64,000 bases of DNA from Kineococcus endophyticus (GCF_040796495.1 NZ_JBFNQN010000006.1:124001-188000), one strand, 5' to 3'. Counted from the stretch's first letter, positions 16,629-26,114 are shown. The notes: generated by a model not told the origin, from the letters alone. Numbers and translations: made by a program.

Positions 16629-17744
16629 ATGCAGTGCTCGTACTTCGACGCCCACGCCTGCCGCTCCTGCACCCTGATCGAGCTGCCCTACGCCGACCAG
16701 GTGCGCGGCAAGGAGGAACGCTGCGCCGAGCTCCTGGGGGAGCGTCCCGGGCTGCAGTGGCTGCCGACGGTGCGCAGCCGTGAGGTCGGCTACCGCAACA
16801 AGGCGAAGATGGTCGTGGGTGGCACGGTCGAGCACCCCACCCTGGGCATCCTCGACGCCGGCGGTCGCGGCGTCGACCTGCGCTCGTGCCCCGTCGTGGC
16901 CGAGGGCATCCGGGCGGCTCTGCCCCACGTGGCGCGCTTCGTGACGCGGGCCGGCCTCACCCCCTACGACGTGCCCCGCCGACGCGGCGAGCTCAAGCAC
17001 GTCCTCGTCACCGAATCGCCCGCAGGCGAGCTCATGGTGCGGTTCGTCCTGCGCTCCGACCGCGCCCTGCCGCGCCTGCGCGAGCACCTGCCCCGCCTCC
17101 TGCGGGAGGCGCCGGGCATCGCGGTCGTCACGGCGAACCTCCTGCCCGAGCACAAGGCCGTCCTCGAGGGCGAGGTGGAGGTCGCGCTGACCGAGCGGAC
17201 GACCCTGCCCATGCCGCTGGGCGCGGTGGAGCTCGACCTGCGTCCGCGCAGCTTCTTCCAGACGAACACCGACGTCGCGACGGCCCTCTACGCCCAGGTC
17301 CGGCAGTGGGTGGACGAGGTGGCCCCGGCGTCCGTGTGGGACCTCTACTGCGGCGTCGGCGGTTTCGCCCTGCACTGCGCCGCCCCCGGGCGGCGCGTCG
17401 TCGGCATCGAGGTGAGCGCCGAGGCCGTCGAGAGCGCGCGCCTGGCCGCCCGCGACCTGCCGGGTGTCGAGTTCGCCGCGGGCGACGCGACGGCCTTCGC
17501 GCTCGCGGCGACGGACGTGCCGGACCTCGTCGTCGTCAACCCGCCCCGCCGGGGCATCGGCCCGGAGCTGGCGGGGTGGCTGGAGCGCTCCGGCGTCCGG
17601 CACGTCGTCTACTCCAGCTGCAACCCCGAGACGCTCGCCGCGGACCTGCGCGAGATGCCCTCGCTGCGGCCGGTGCGGGCGCGGGTCCTCGACATGTTCC
17701 CCCACACCCCGCACGTCGAGGTCGCGGTCCTGCTCTCGCGCTGA
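16629..17744 (+). CDS. rlmC: 23S rRNA (uracil-747-C5)-methyltransferase RlmC
   Basis: 371 residues, matching RlmC (RumB) along its length. MQCSYFDAHACRSC carries three of the four iron-sulfur cysteines (the fourth is in LRSCPVV). FRNKAKMVV-like YRNKAKMVVGG and LTPYDVPRRRGELKHVLVTES follow. The SAM domain has RSFFQTNTDVATALY, WDLYCGVGGFALHCA, NPPRRGIG, and the catalytic cysteine in VYSSCNPETLAADL. It methylates U747 of 23S rRNA from S-adenosylmethionine. The start ATG 16629 follows GGGGGAG. Its resemblance to the proteobacterial enzyme is strong for an actinobacterium, but base composition matches the neighbours. Confidence 0.93.
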   Translation: MQCSYFDAHACRSCTLIELPYADQVRGKEERCAELLGERPGLQWLPTVRSREVGYRNKAKMVVGGTVEHPTLGILDAGGRGVDLRSCPVVAEGIRAALPHVARFVTRAGLTPYDVPRRRGELKHVLVTESPAGELMVRFVLRSDRALPRLREHLPRLLREAPGIAVVTANLLPEHKAVLEGEVEVALTERTTLPMPLGAVELDLRPRSFFQTNTDVATALYAQVRQWVDEVAPASVWDLYCGVGGFALHCAAPGRRVVGIEVSAEAVESARLAARDLPGVEFAAGDATAFALAATDVPDLVVVNPPRRGIGPELAGWLERSGVRHVVYSSCNPETLAADLREMPSLRPVRARVLDMFPHTPHVEVAVLLSR

Positions 17745-17902
17745 GCGCGGCCTGGAGTGACGGGAAACACTCGCCACCTCGGCGTGTCGGAGTTTCTAGC
17801 AGAGAACTCTCCGTCGTGCTCTGGTGACGTTCCCAGGAACTTCCATCGTTGCAGGGACGCCAGGTCTAGAAACTACTGATCTAGGAAACCCTCAGCGGTC
17901 GC
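17745..17902. repeat. CTAG-rich convergent intergenic region with inverted motifs
   Basis: This 158-base gap between rlmC and a convergent TetR gene is AT-richer than its surroundings. GTTTCTAG (17792-17799) is the reverse complement of CTAGAAAC (17866-17873), and CTAGGAAAC follows at 17881-17889. GTTCC-CA-GGAAC (17829-17840) and GAGTT...AACTC around 17790 can form small hairpins. It may end both transcripts or hold binding sites. I see no gene in it. Confidence 0.4.
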
Positions 17903-18541
17903 TCAGGCGCAGGAGCCGTCGAGCCAGCTCTGCAGCACCCGGCACAACGGCCGAAGTTCCTCGTCCAGCTGCGTCAGCGCGTCACGACCGACCTCCTCGA
18001 CGTCGAGCCAGCGCCGCAGCATCGCGACGTAGCCGCCGTGGACGGCGCCCGCGATGCTCTGCGGCGCCACGTCGCTCGCGGAGAAACCGTGTCTCCGGGC
18101 CACGAACGAGGCGATCTGGTCCCGCCACGCCGCCCACTGCTCGGACTCGCCCGAGCGCAGCTCCGTCGACTCGAACAGGACGCGGACGCGCTGCATCCAC
18201 AGACCCTCGTCGTCCAGGACCCGTTGCAGCGCAGTCACGACGCTGCCGCGCACGAGGTCCATCGTGCCGTCGGAGGAGTCCGCGGACGCGTCCAGAGCGT
18301 CGCCGAGACCGCCGGTGAACTCGTCGAAGCGCCACCAGATGATGGAGCCCTTCGACGGGAAGTAGCGGAAGAAGCTCGTCTTGCTGACGCCGGCCGCGGC
18401 GGTGATCTCCGCCAGCGTCGTCTCCTCGAACCCCTTCCGCAGGAAGAGTTCGATGGCGACGGTCTCGATCTCCTCGCGGGAGGAGGCGGGCGGGCGTCCA
18501 CGACGGGGGGCGGCGGGGGCTTCCACCGACTGCTCAGTCAC
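17903..18541 (-). CDS. TetR-family transcriptional regulator
   Basis: 212 residues from GTG 18541. RRGRPPASSREEIETVAIEL leads into the helix-turn-helix ETTLAEITAAAGVSKTSFFRYFPSKGSII (about 42-70), and an AcrR-like helical domain follows. FFRYFPSK is common to regulators of fatty-acid, redox-cofactor and efflux genes. Its start overlaps the end of the CheW gene by eight bases, so it is the last gene of the chemoreceptor-CheW-TetR operon, an unusual partner for chemotaxis genes. The ligand is unknown. Confidence 0.85.
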   Translation of the reverse strand: MTEQSVEAPAAPRRGRPPASSREEIETVAIELFLRKGFEETTLAEITAAAGVSKTSFFRYFPSKGSIIWWRFDEFTGGLGDALDASADSSDGTMDLVRGSVVTALQRVLDDEGLWMQRVRVLFESTELRSGESEQWAAWRDQIASFVARRHGFSASDVAPQSIAGAVHGGYVAMLRRWLDVEEVGRDALTQLDEELRPLCRVLQSWLDGSCA

Positions 18542-20048
18542 GTGTGACAGCGTGCCACAACTCCGGCCCCCGGGAGGGGGACGTCGCGGCGCTGCCCACC
18601 CGGACGAAGGGTTCGGCCAGGGCGTGCAGGTCCACGCAGGCGAGCAGCGGACCCGTCGCCGAGCCCGTCCGCACGAGGGGCGCCCGTTCCTCGGCCGCCG
18701 CCTCGTCGAGGGCCTCGCGCCACACCGGACGCTCGATGTCGGACAACTCCTCCACGACGAGACCGACCCGGCGCGGAGGACCGTCCGGGTCGTCCGCCGG
18801 GGGACGCACCAGGAGGACGACGCCCGCGGTGGGGTCGGCGAGCCGTCCACGACCCAGCAGTTCGGACAGGTCCAGCAGGGGCACCACGTCGGCGTCGGTG
18901 ACGAGGGCGCCGAGGTCGGAGCTCCCACCGATCCACGGCACGGGGGCGGCGGGGAACGGCACCACCCCGTCCACCTGGTCCAGCGGGGCCGTCACCGTGC
19001 CGCGGGCCCGGAAGAGCACGACGGGGTCGTGGTGGAGGGCGGCCGTGACCTCGCCGGTGACCTCGCCGGCGGGCGCAGCAGCCCCCGGCCCGGTGTTCAG
19101 GGAGGTCAGCGCGCTGACCTCGGCGTCGGCGAGCAGGGCGGCCACGTCGACGACGAACGCCGGGCCCTGGGGCAGGCGGGCCACGTCCCGGACGACGCCG
19201 GCCGCCAGCCCCCGCGAGGGCGGTGCCGCCGAGCGCGCCGACGGCGCCACCCGCACGATGTCGAGTGCCTCGGCGAAGACGAGCGCGAGGAGTCCCCGCT
19301 CGGAGCGGACGAGCAGGGCCTGCCACGACGTCGACCGGTCGGCCGGAGGCAACCCGAGCAGCGCCAGCGGGTCGACGACGGGCAGCCGGACGTCGCCGTG
19401 GTCGGTGACGCCCAGGCACCACGCCGACGACAGCTGCGAGGGCCGGGGGGACAACGAGGGCAGCGTCGTCTGGACGTCAGCGACGTCGATCGCGAGCAGC
19501 ACGTCCCCCGCGCCCCCGGCCGAGGTGCAGCGCACCACGAGGTGGGCGGGGTCGAGCCCGGTGCCCGTGCCGGTGCCCGCAGGGGGTTGGCCCTCGGCGG
19601 CGTCGGGGGCGCTGGTCATCGCGAGCACCCCGGGGACCCCGAAGACGGCGGCCGGGTCGAGCAGGCTGCCGACCTCTCCCGTGCCCGGCCGGACGAACGC
19701 CGCCGTGAACAGGCGCCGCTCCCCGGCGGCCACCGGTTGCAGCGCCGCCGGGTCGAGGGTGACGACGTCGTGGACGCTGTCGACGAGCACCCCGAGGGCG
19801 CGGCCGTCGTGCACGAGGACGACGACGCCCATCGCCGCCGTGGGAGGTGCGGTGCCGTCCGTCGTCCCGCTGAGCGCGGCGAGGTCCAGGACGGGCAGGA
19901 CGGTGTCGCGCAGCAGCACCGCCCCGACCAGCCCCGGCGCCGCCGTCGGCAGGGCGTCGAAGCGCTCGGGCAGGGGGACGACCTCGCGCAGGACGTCGAC
20001 GGGCAGGGCGACGAGCGCCCCCTGCACGCGCAGGAGTCCGACCTTCAC
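18534..20048 (-). CDS. Triple CheW-domain scaffold protein
   Basis: 504 residues from GTG 20048, seven bases after the stop of the chemoreceptor gene. Three CheW-like beta-barrel units can be seen: about 1-150 (LRVQGALVALPVDVLREVVPLPE ... AVLLRDTVLPVLDLAAL), 185-325 and 350-500 (DLGALVTDADVVPLLDLSELLG). The units have diverged, and the second lacks the usual central V-x-LR-G segment. CheW links chemoreceptors to the kinase CheA. A three-unit version could bridge several receptors at once. No CheA is in the window, so the kinase must be elsewhere. Confidence 0.8.
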   Translation of the reverse strand: MKVGLLRVQGALVALPVDVLREVVPLPERFDALPTAAPGLVGAVLLRDTVLPVLDLAALSGTTDGTAPPTAAMGVVVLVHDGRALGVLVDSVHDVVTLDPAALQPVAAGERRLFTAAFVRPGTGEVGSLLDPAAVFGVPGVLAMTSAPDAAEGQPPAGTGTGTGLDPAHLVVRCTSAGGAGDVLLAIDVADVQTTLPSLSPRPSQLSSAWCLGVTDHGDVRLPVVDPLALLGLPPADRSTSWQALLVRSERGLLALVFAEALDIVRVAPSARSAAPPSRGLAAGVVRDVARLPQGPAFVVDVAALLADAEVSALTSLNTGPGAAAPAGEVTGEVTAALHHDPVVLFRARGTVTAPLDQVDGVVPFPAAPVPWIGGSSDLGALVTDADVVPLLDLSELLGRGRLADPTAGVVLLVRPPADDPDGPPRRVGLVVEELSDIERPVWREALDEAAAEERAPLVRTGSATGPLLACVDLHALAEPFVRVGSAATSPSRGPELWHAVTRD

Positions 20049-20055
20049 CGCAGGC

Positions 20056-22119
20056 TCACGACTCGGCGCTGGTCCGGTCGGCCAGTTCGGCGATGAGCGC
20101 GCGCACCACGGCCGAGGTGTCCTGCTGCAGCCGCGTCGCCCCGGCGATCGTCGAGATGGACTCCGAGGTCTGCGCGACGCTGGAGACGATGTTCTCGAAC
20201 GCCTCCTGGGCCGCGCGGGAGACCTCGGCACCCTCGTTGACGCGGGACTCCGACTCGGCGATGAGCTCGGCGATCTGACCGGCCGCCGTCGAGGAGCGCT
20301 CGGCGAGCTTGCGGACCTCGCCCGCGACCACGGAGAACCCGACCCCGTGCTCGCCGGCCCGCGCCGCCTCGATGGAGGCGTTGAACGCCAGCAGGTTCGT
20401 CTGGGCGGCGATCTCGGTGATGACGCGGACGATCTCGGCGATGGAACCCGACGAGCGCCGGATCAGCTCGATCGCGGCCATCGAGCTCTTGAGCGCCTCG
20501 AACCCCGTCTGCGCGTCGCCGTGGGTGCGGGCCGCGAGGTCGCGGGCCTGGACGGCGTTCGAGGCGATGGCGTCGATCGAGTGCGAGAGCTCGGCCACCG
20601 TCTCGCTCATCTGCCCGCTCTTGGCGGTGATGAGCTGCTCGAGCTGGGCCTGCGCCGTCACGTCGTAGGCGTACTTGATGACCTTGAACGGCCGGCCGCG
20701 CAGGTCGAAGACGGGGTTGTACGTCGCCTGGATCCACACGTCGCGGTCGAACTTGCCGACCCGGTGGAACCGTCCCGCGATGAAGTCGCCCTTGCGCAGG
20801 CGCAGCCAGAAGTCGCGGTACTCCGCGGACACCCGGTACTCGGCGGAGCAGAACAGGCTGTGGTGCTGGCCCTGGAGCTCCTTGAGGGAGTACCCCATCG
20901 TCCGCAGGAAGTTCTCGTTGGCCGTCAGGACGTTGCCCTCGAGGTCGAACTCGATGACGGCCTGGGCCCGGTCGACGGCCTGCACGCGGCTGGCGAACTC
21001 GGCGTTCTCCACAGTGTTCCGCGTGACGTCGACGGCGTACTTGACGACCTTCAGCGGCCGCCCCTCGGGGTCGAGGATCGGGTTGTAGGTGGCCTGGATG
21101 AACACGTCCTCACCGGACTTGGTGATCCGGCGGTAGGTGCCCTCGTCGAAGTGCCCGCGTCCCAGCTTCTCCCAGAACCGCTGGTACTCCGCCGACACCG
21201 CGTCCACGGGGTCGACGAACAGGCGGTGGTGCTGACCGACGACCTCGGCCTCGCTGTACCCGAGCAGAGCCAGGAAGTTCTCGTTCGCCGCCAGCACCGT
21301 CCCGTCCAGGCCGAACTCGATGACGGCCTGGGACCGGTCGATCGCGGCGACGCGGCCCTCCAGCTCGACGGCGCGGCGGGCGGCGCCGGTGACGTCGTAG
21401 GCGTACTTGATCACCCTGACGACCTTGCCGTCCGCCCCGAAGACGGGGTTGTAAGTCGCGCGGATGCGGATCTCCTGGCCGCTGGCGCCGTACCGCGTGA
21501 ACTCGCCGGCCTCCGTGCTGCCGGCGCGCAGGCGGCGCCAGAACGCGACGTAGTCGGGGCTGGCGGCGTAGGTGGCGTCGCAGAACATGCGGTGGTGCTG
21601 CCCCACGACGTCGTCCGCCTCGTACCCGAGGAGGTCCAGGGCGAGGTCGTTGGCGCGGAGCACGATCCCGTCGGGCGACAGCTCGACCACGGCCTGGGAG
21701 CGCTCGACGGCGCGGGACTTGCTGCGCAGGTCCCACAGCTCGGCGCGGGCGAGGGTGACGTCGGCCAGCAGCACCAGCGTCGCGGCGGTCCCGTCGATCC
21801 GCCGGGAGGTGCAGCGGACCCAGCGCTCGTCGGGGGTGCCCGCCACGAGGGCCTCCAGGCCCTGGCTGCGGTCGCCGAGCAGTTCGGCGACGTCGACGCC
21901 GTGCGGCACGGACAGCACGTCCGTCAGCGTGCGGCCGGTGAGGCCCTCCACCGTCGAGCCGAGCAGCTCGACGGCCCGGGGGCACGCGTGCAGGAGGACA
22001 CCGCTCGTCGCGTCCACGACGACGAAGGCCTCGCGCTCGGCGATCAGCGCGGTGAGCGTCTGCTGCAGGGGGGCCGACGACAGGTCGACGGGACGGACTG
22101 CGGGAGGGCGTGCGGTCAC
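20056..22119 (-). CDS. Soluble chemoreceptor with four PAS domains
   Basis: 687 residues, no membrane segments. A divergent PAS (about 15-130) is followed by three near-identical PAS-PAC units (145-260, 270-385, 390-505), each ending in ATYNP(V/I)...KV(I/V)KYA-DVT, as in Aer-2/BdlA-type receptors. The signalling tip (510-687) reads [43 protein letters not shown]. It probably senses oxygen or redox state through haem or flavin. BdlA-type proteins link such sensing to cyclic di-GMP and biofilm dispersal, which fits the several GGDEF/EAL proteins nearby. GTG 22119 is the only in-frame start near the first PAS. It is first in the operon. Confidence 0.9.
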   Translation of the reverse strand: MTARPPAVRPVDLSSAPLQQTLTALIAEREAFVVVDATSGVLLHACPRAVELLGSTVEGLTGRTLTDVLSVPHGVDVAELLGDRSQGLEALVAGTPDERWVRCTSRRIDGTAATLVLLADVTLARAELWDLRSKSRAVERSQAVVELSPDGIVLRANDLALDLLGYEADDVVGQHHRMFCDATYAASPDYVAFWRRLRAGSTEAGEFTRYGASGQEIRIRATYNPVFGADGKVVRVIKYAYDVTGAARRAVELEGRVAAIDRSQAVIEFGLDGTVLAANENFLALLGYSEAEVVGQHHRLFVDPVDAVSAEYQRFWEKLGRGHFDEGTYRRITKSGEDVFIQATYNPILDPEGRPLKVVKYAVDVTRNTVENAEFASRVQAVDRAQAVIEFDLEGNVLTANENFLRTMGYSLKELQGQHHSLFCSAEYRVSAEYRDFWLRLRKGDFIAGRFHRVGKFDRDVWIQATYNPVFDLRGRPFKVIKYAYDVTAQAQLEQLITAKSGQMSETVAELSHSIDAIASNAVQARDLAARTHGDAQTGFEALKSSMAAIELIRRSSGSIAEIVRVITEIAAQTNLLAFNASIEAARAGEHGVGFSVVAGEVRKLAERSSTAAGQIAELIAESESRVNEGAEVSRAAQEAFENIVSSVAQTSESISTIAGATRLQQDTSAVVRALIAELADRTSAES

Positions 22120-22170
22120 ACGGGGACCATCGACCTCGCGGGGGGTCGGCTTGAGGTGTCCGGGATGGAA

Positions 22171-22176
22171 TAACCT
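22171..22176 (+). promoter_or_regulatory. -10 box of a leaderless transcript
   Basis: TAACCT lies six bases before GTG 22183, the spacing expected when transcription starts at the first base of the start codon. No ribosome site is present. Confidence 0.45.
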
Positions 22177-22182
22177 CCCCGT

Positions 22183-22752
22183 GTGGTGACTGACGGGCAG
22201 CGGACGACGTACGTCGTCGTCGACGGCGAGAACATCGACGCGACGCTGGGGGCCTCGATCCTCGAGGGTCGTCCCGGGCCCGAGCAGCGCCCGCGCTGGG
22301 AGCGCCTGCTCAACTTCGCCCGCACGACGTTCCAGCAGCCCGCCAAGGGGTTGTTCTTCCTCAACGCCTCCAGCGGGCACCTGCCGATGTCGTTCGTGCA
22401 GGCGCTGCTGGCCCTGGGCTACCAGCCGATCCCGCTGGCCGGCGGGCCGGGGGAGAAGGTCGTCGACATCGGCATCCAGCGCACGCTGGACGCCCTCGTC
22501 GACCGCGAGGGCGACGTCCTGCTGGGCTCCCACGACGTCGACTTCCTGCCGCAGGTCGACCGGCTCCTGACGGGCGACCGGCTGGTCGGCATGGTCGGGT
22601 TCCGCGAGTTCATGAACTCCCAGTACGCCGGTCTCGCCGAGCGCGGTCTGAAGGTGTTCGACCTCGAGGACGACGTCCGCGCGTTCAACGTCGTCCTGCC
22701 GCGCGTGCGGATCATCCCGCTGGCCGACTTCGACCCGACGCGATACCTCTGA
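22183..22752 (+). CDS. NYN-domain (PIN-like) putative ribonuclease
   Basis: 189 residues from GTG 22183. [14 protein letters not shown] is the acidic first strand of the NYN fold, and [36 protein letters not shown] carries the later acidic residues (GSHDVDF in place of the usual S-D-x-D-F). These metal-dependent nucleases cut structured RNA. The C-terminal 41 bases overlap the convergent DNA ligase gene. It is divergent from the chemoreceptor operon and appears leaderless. The target RNA is unknown. Confidence 0.8.
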   Translation: MVTDGQRTTYVVVDGENIDATLGASILEGRPGPEQRPRWERLLNFARTTFQQPAKGLFFLNASSGHLPMSFVQALLALGYQPIPLAGGPGEKVVDIGIQRTLDALVDREGDVLLGSHDVDFLPQVDRLLTGDRLVGMVGFREFMNSQYAGLAERGLKVFDLEDDVRAFNVVLPRVRIIPLADFDPTRYL

Positions 22753-24265
22753 CGGTCTCGATGGTGTCGGCGTCCGCGGCGGTCTTGTCGTCGCGGTAGC
22801 GCACGACGCGGGCGAACCGCAGCGCGAGTCCGCCCGGGTAGCGGGTGGACCGCTGCAACCCGTCGAACGCGATCTCCACGACCTGCTCGGGGCGGACGCG
22901 GACGACGTACCCGTCCTCGTCGGACGGCTCCACCTGCAGTTCCCGGAAGCGCTGCGTCTGCCACGCCAGCACCTCGTCCGTCATGCCCTTGAACGTCTTG
23001 CCCAGCATGACGAAACCGCCCGACTCCGGGTCGCGGGCACCGAGGTGGATGTTCGACAGCCACCCCGAGCGACGGCCCGAGCCGCGTTCGACGGCCAGCA
23101 CGACGAGGTCGAGCGTGTGGACCGGTTTGACCTTCACCCAGGCGCCGCCGCGCCGGCCGGCCGCGTAGGGCGACGCGAGGTCCTTGACCACGACGCCCTC
23201 GTGACCGGACGCGACCGCCTGCGCGGCGAACTCCGTCGCCGCGTCGGCGTCGGCCGTGACGAGACGGGCGACGCGGTTCGGTTCCGGCACGAGCGCGTCC
23301 AGGACGTCGAGGCGTTCGCGCAGCGGCACGTCGAGCAGGTCACGGCCGCCGGCGTGCAGGACGTCGAAGAAGAACGGGGTCACGACCGTCCCGCTCGCCT
23401 GCGCGGTGCGCGAAGCGGTCTCCTGGAACGCCCTTGGCCGGCCGGCCTCGTCGAGGGCCAGCGCCTCGCCGTCCAGGACGACGTCCCCGCCCGGCAGCGC
23501 CGCGACGACCGCGACGACCTCGGGCAGCCGGGCCGTGATGTCCTCCAGCGTGCGGGTCGCGATGATCACCTCGCCGTCGCGGCGGTGCACCTGCACGCGG
23601 ATCCCGTCGAGCTTGGTGTCGACGGCCACCGGGCCACCACCCAGACCCGCGAGCGCCTCGGCGACCGTCGTCGCGCTCGAGGCGAGCATCGGCAGCAGGG
23701 CGCGGCCGACCTGCAGCCCGAACCCCGCCAGCTCCTGCGCCCCGCCGTGCAGCGCCGCCACGACCGCCGCGACGGTCGAGCCCGCGAGCATCGCCGCGCG
23801 CCGCACGTCCGCGGCGGGGACGCCCGCGACGGCGGCGGCCGCGTCCTGCACGAGCGCGTCGAGGGCACCCTGGCGCAGTTCGCCGGTGACGACACCGCGC
23901 AGCCACCGCTGCTCCTGCTCGGTGGCGCGGCCCAGGAGGTCGGACAGGGCCGCCGAGCGCCGGCCCTGGGACCCTGGCCCGGCGAGCGCCGCCATCGCGT
24001 CGAACCGGGCGTGGACGTCGAGGACCTCCAGCGACGGCTCGTCGGCCGGTGGCGGGGCGGAGGCCATGGACCGCCACCCCAGACCGGTCCGGCGCTGCGG
24101 CAGGCTGCCGCCGAGGTAGCTGGCCACGACGGTCGTCAGCTCGAGCCCGGTGGGGTCGGCGGGGTCGAGCCGGCGCAGCAGCTCGGCGATCTCGGCGACC
24201 TTGCGCGTGCGCGCCCGGGTGGCGGCCACGGCGGCGGACGTGGTGACGACGTCGGCGAGGAGCAC
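22712..24265 (-). CDS. ATP-dependent DNA ligase (LigB-type)
   Basis: 517 residues. The adenylation site is [13 protein letters not shown] (about 215-227; KLDG lysine), with motifs [42 protein letters not shown] and WVKVKP. An N-terminal helical domain (1-190) and a C-terminal OB domain complete the archaeal/eukaryal-like ATP ligase. It joins nicks using ATP, as an accessory to the NAD-dependent LigA. The start is GTG 24265; the upstream GGATGG is a weak ribosome site. It is divergent from the reverse transcriptase with only about 210 bases between them. Confidence 0.92.
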   Translation of the reverse strand: MLLADVVTTSAAVAATRARTRKVAEIAELLRRLDPADPTGLELTTVVASYLGGSLPQRRTGLGWRSMASAPPPADEPSLEVLDVHARFDAMAALAGPGSQGRRSAALSDLLGRATEQEQRWLRGVVTGELRQGALDALVQDAAAAVAGVPAADVRRAAMLAGSTVAAVVAALHGGAQELAGFGLQVGRALLPMLASSATTVAEALAGLGGGPVAVDTKLDGIRVQVHRRDGEVIIATRTLEDITARLPEVVAVVAALPGGDVVLDGEALALDEAGRPRAFQETASRTAQASGTVVTPFFFDVLHAGGRDLLDVPLRERLDVLDALVPEPNRVARLVTADADAATEFAAQAVASGHEGVVVKDLASPYAAGRRGGAWVKVKPVHTLDLVVLAVERGSGRRSGWLSNIHLGARDPESGGFVMLGKTFKGMTDEVLAWQTQRFRELQVEPSDEDGYVVRVRPEQVVEIAFDGLQRSTRYPGGLALRFARVVRYRDDKTAADADTIETVRGIASGRSRPAG

Positions 24266-24318
24266 CCCGCCATCCTGCCCATCCCCGCCCGCGACCGCCC
24301 TCCGTGTGCCAGGGTGAT

Positions 24319-24481
24319 CACGTGCGGTGGCGCCGGGACGAGAGGGCTCTCTCGAGCAGCTCCGGGGTCACCCCGGGGACAGCACGTCTCCTCCGGCACC
24401 ACGTCGCAGGATCCTTTGTGCGCTGCGCGCACGGTCGATCCCGCACAGCAGGACAGGTCGCCCGACGTCACCGCACCCGTG
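24319..24481 (+). ncRNA. Possible retron msr-msd RNA upstream of the reverse transcriptase
   Basis: GTGCGGTG (24322-24329) is the exact reverse complement of CACCGCAC (24469-24476). With a two-base bulge the pair extends to CAC/GTG (24319-24321 and 24479-24481). Between them lie three perfect six-pair hairpins: CGAGAG-GGCT-CTCTCG (24339-24354), CCGGGG-TCA-CCCCGG (24362-24376) and GTGCGC-TGC-GCGCAC (24418-24432). This matches the layout of retron RNAs, with a1/a2 repeats enclosing hairpins upstream of the polymerase gene. A long msd stem is not obvious, and GC-rich DNA makes hairpins easily, so this is a hypothesis. Confidence 0.4.
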
Positions 24482-25813
24482 GCTGACCGCAGGGGCGAGC
24501 CGCCCGACCCCGTCGCCGCGGCGCTCGCGGCCGCCTTCCTCGACGGCCCCTGGACGGCGGCCGACCTCGCTGCGCGCGGGCGTCGGGCCGTCGGGCGCCC
24601 GCGGGTACGCTGGGTCCGGACCCTCGCCGAGCAGGTGCTCGAGCGGTTCCCCCGGCCACCGCTGGACGAGACCCGGTCCCTGCAGGCGGTCGTCGCCTGG
24701 TCCACGCCGTACCAGGAGGCCCGCACCAGGGCCTCGCGCGCCGGCGAGCCCCTGCGGGTGGCGCACCTGGCCACGGCGGCCACGGCCATGGGCCGCAACC
24801 GGTGGGGCGTGCCGGTCCTGGACACCGTCGCCGACCTCGCCGCCTTCCTCGAGCTGGACGACGCCCACCTGGACTGGTTCGCCGACGTCCACCGGTTCCA
24901 GGTCCGCGCACCCGCGGGTCCGCTGCACCACTACCGGTCGCGCTGGACCGCGAAGCGCGGCGCCCCGCGGCTGCTGGAAGCACCGCTGCCGCGGCTGAAG
25001 GCCGTGCAGCGCACGCTGCTGCACCGGGTGCTGGCCCGGTTCCCGGTGCACGACGCCGCGCACGGGTTCGTGCCGGGGCGGTCGGCGCTGACGGGGGCGT
25101 GGGACCACGTGCAGGCCCGCACCGTCGTCCGGTTCGACCTCGAGGGGTTCTTCGCGGCCGTCCCCGCCGCCCGCGTGTTCGGGCTGTTCCGGCAGACGGG
25201 GTACGCCGAACCCGTCGCCCACGTGCTGACCGGGCTCGTCACGCACGTCACGCCGTTGACCGTCCTGCGGACGATGCCCGCGGGTGGTTCGCCGGACGAA
25301 CGCCACCGGTTGCGCCGCAACCTGTCCCGGGCTCACCTCCCGCAAGGGGCGCCGACGTCACCGGCGCTGGCGAACCTCGTCGCGCTCGGGCTGGACCGGC
25401 GGCTGGCCGGCTGGGCGCGGGCCACCGGTGCGACCTACACGCGGTACGCGGACGACCTGACGTTCTCCTCGATCGACGGCATCGACCCGCGGCGGCTGGA
25501 GCGGGCCGTGGCGGGGATCGCCGAGGACGAGGGGTTCCGGCTCAACCCCGCCAAGACGCGGGTGCGCGGGGCCGGTGCGCGGCAGCTCGTCACGGGCCTC
25601 GTCGTCAACGAGCGCCCCAACGTGCCGCGCGAGGAGTTCGACCGGCTCAAGGCCGTGCTGCACAACTGCGTGCAGCACGGCCCGGACGGTCAGAACCGGG
25701 AGGGCCACCCGGACTTCCGGGCCCACCTGCAGGGCCGGGTCGCGCGGGTGGAGGCCGTCAACCCCGCGAGGGGGCGGCGGTTGCGGTCGAGCCTCGACGC
25801 GATCGCGTGGTGA
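24479..25813 (+). CDS. Retron-type reverse transcriptase
   Basis: 444 residues if read from GTG 24479. The RT fold covers about 145-400: HYRSRWTAKRGAPRLLEAP, HGFVPGRSALTGAWDHV, RFDLEGFF (catalytic Asp220), LPQGAPTSPALANL, YTRYADDLTFS (catalytic YADD at 323-326) and RQLVTGLVVN (VTG at 371-373). YADDLTFS, QGAPTSP and VTGLVVN are retron marks. The NAxxH motif of region X reads GAWDH, so Asn is replaced by Gly. An N-terminal extension of about 140 helical residues has no recognised domain and may be an effector or RNA-binding part. No ribosome site is clear; TTG 24416 is an alternative start. It overlaps the convergent DUF3817 gene by 56 bases. Confidence 0.88.
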   Translation: MADRRGEPPDPVAAALAAAFLDGPWTAADLAARGRRAVGRPRVRWVRTLAEQVLERFPRPPLDETRSLQAVVAWSTPYQEARTRASRAGEPLRVAHLATAATAMGRNRWGVPVLDTVADLAAFLELDDAHLDWFADVHRFQVRAPAGPLHHYRSRWTAKRGAPRLLEAPLPRLKAVQRTLLHRVLARFPVHDAAHGFVPGRSALTGAWDHVQARTVVRFDLEGFFAAVPAARVFGLFRQTGYAEPVAHVLTGLVTHVTPLTVLRTMPAGGSPDERHRLRRNLSRAHLPQGAPTSPALANLVALGLDRRLAGWARATGATYTRYADDLTFSSIDGIDPRRLERAVAGIAEDEGFRLNPAKTRVRGAGARQLVTGLVVNERPNVPREEFDRLKAVLHNCVQHGPDGQNREGHPDFRAHLQGRVARVEAVNPARGRRLRSSLDAIAW

Positions 25814-26114
25814 GCAGGCCTCGGCGCAGCAGCCAGCGCTCGAAGACGATGGTGCCGAAGGGCGGTACCCCGGCGGCCAGCCCCACGGCGAGCGTCTTCA
25901 GGGACCACCCCATCGTCCGGGCGGCCCACACGGTGGACAGCAGGTAGACCACGAACCCGATGCCGTGGATCATCCCGACGACCGGCACCCCGCCCTCGTG
26001 GGGAGCCTTGACGATCCACTTCAGGAACATCGCGATGAGCAGTGCGGTCCACGAGATCGCCTCGAACGTGGCGATGACGCGGAACCAGCGGGCGGCGAGC
26101 GGCCCGGAGGTCAT
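25758..26114 (-). CDS. DUF3817 small membrane protein
   Basis: 118 residues, ATG 26114 after GAGGAGGA. FRVIATFEAISWTALLIAMFLKW, GMIHGIGFVVYLLSTVWAA and a third hydrophobic stretch (LKTLAVGLAAGVPPFGTIVFE) give three membrane segments, the DUF3817 pattern. The function is unknown; relatives are often fused or adjacent to transporters. The last 56 bases overlap the reverse transcriptase gene on the other strand, which constrains both. Confidence 0.8.
   Translation of the reverse strand: MTSGPLAARWFRVIATFEAISWTALLIAMFLKWIVKAPHEGGVPVVGMIHGIGFVVYLLSTVWAARTMGWSLKTLAVGLAAGVPPFGTIVFERWLLRRGLLTTRSRRGSTATAAPSRG

Noticed and set aside
17903-18541. Mycofactocin regulator MftR
   Set aside because: The RGRPP...FFRYFPSK pattern is shared by many TetR proteins, and no mycofactocin biosynthesis genes occur in the window.
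18544-22173. A 1209-residue open frame on the plus strand
   Set aside because: It is the antisense shadow of the CheW and chemoreceptor genes, with Ser/Arg/Thr-rich low-complexity sequence.
23045-24478. An N-terminal extension joining the reverse transcriptase to upstream sequence (922 residues)
   Set aside because: The extension is antisense to the DNA ligase and has no protein character. The polymerase more likely starts near 24479.
24479-25813. Group II intron maturase
   Set aside because: The YADDLTFS, QGAPTSP and VTGLVVN motifs and the lack of an X-maturase or HNH domain favour a retron-type polymerase. No domain V-like RNA was seen downstream.
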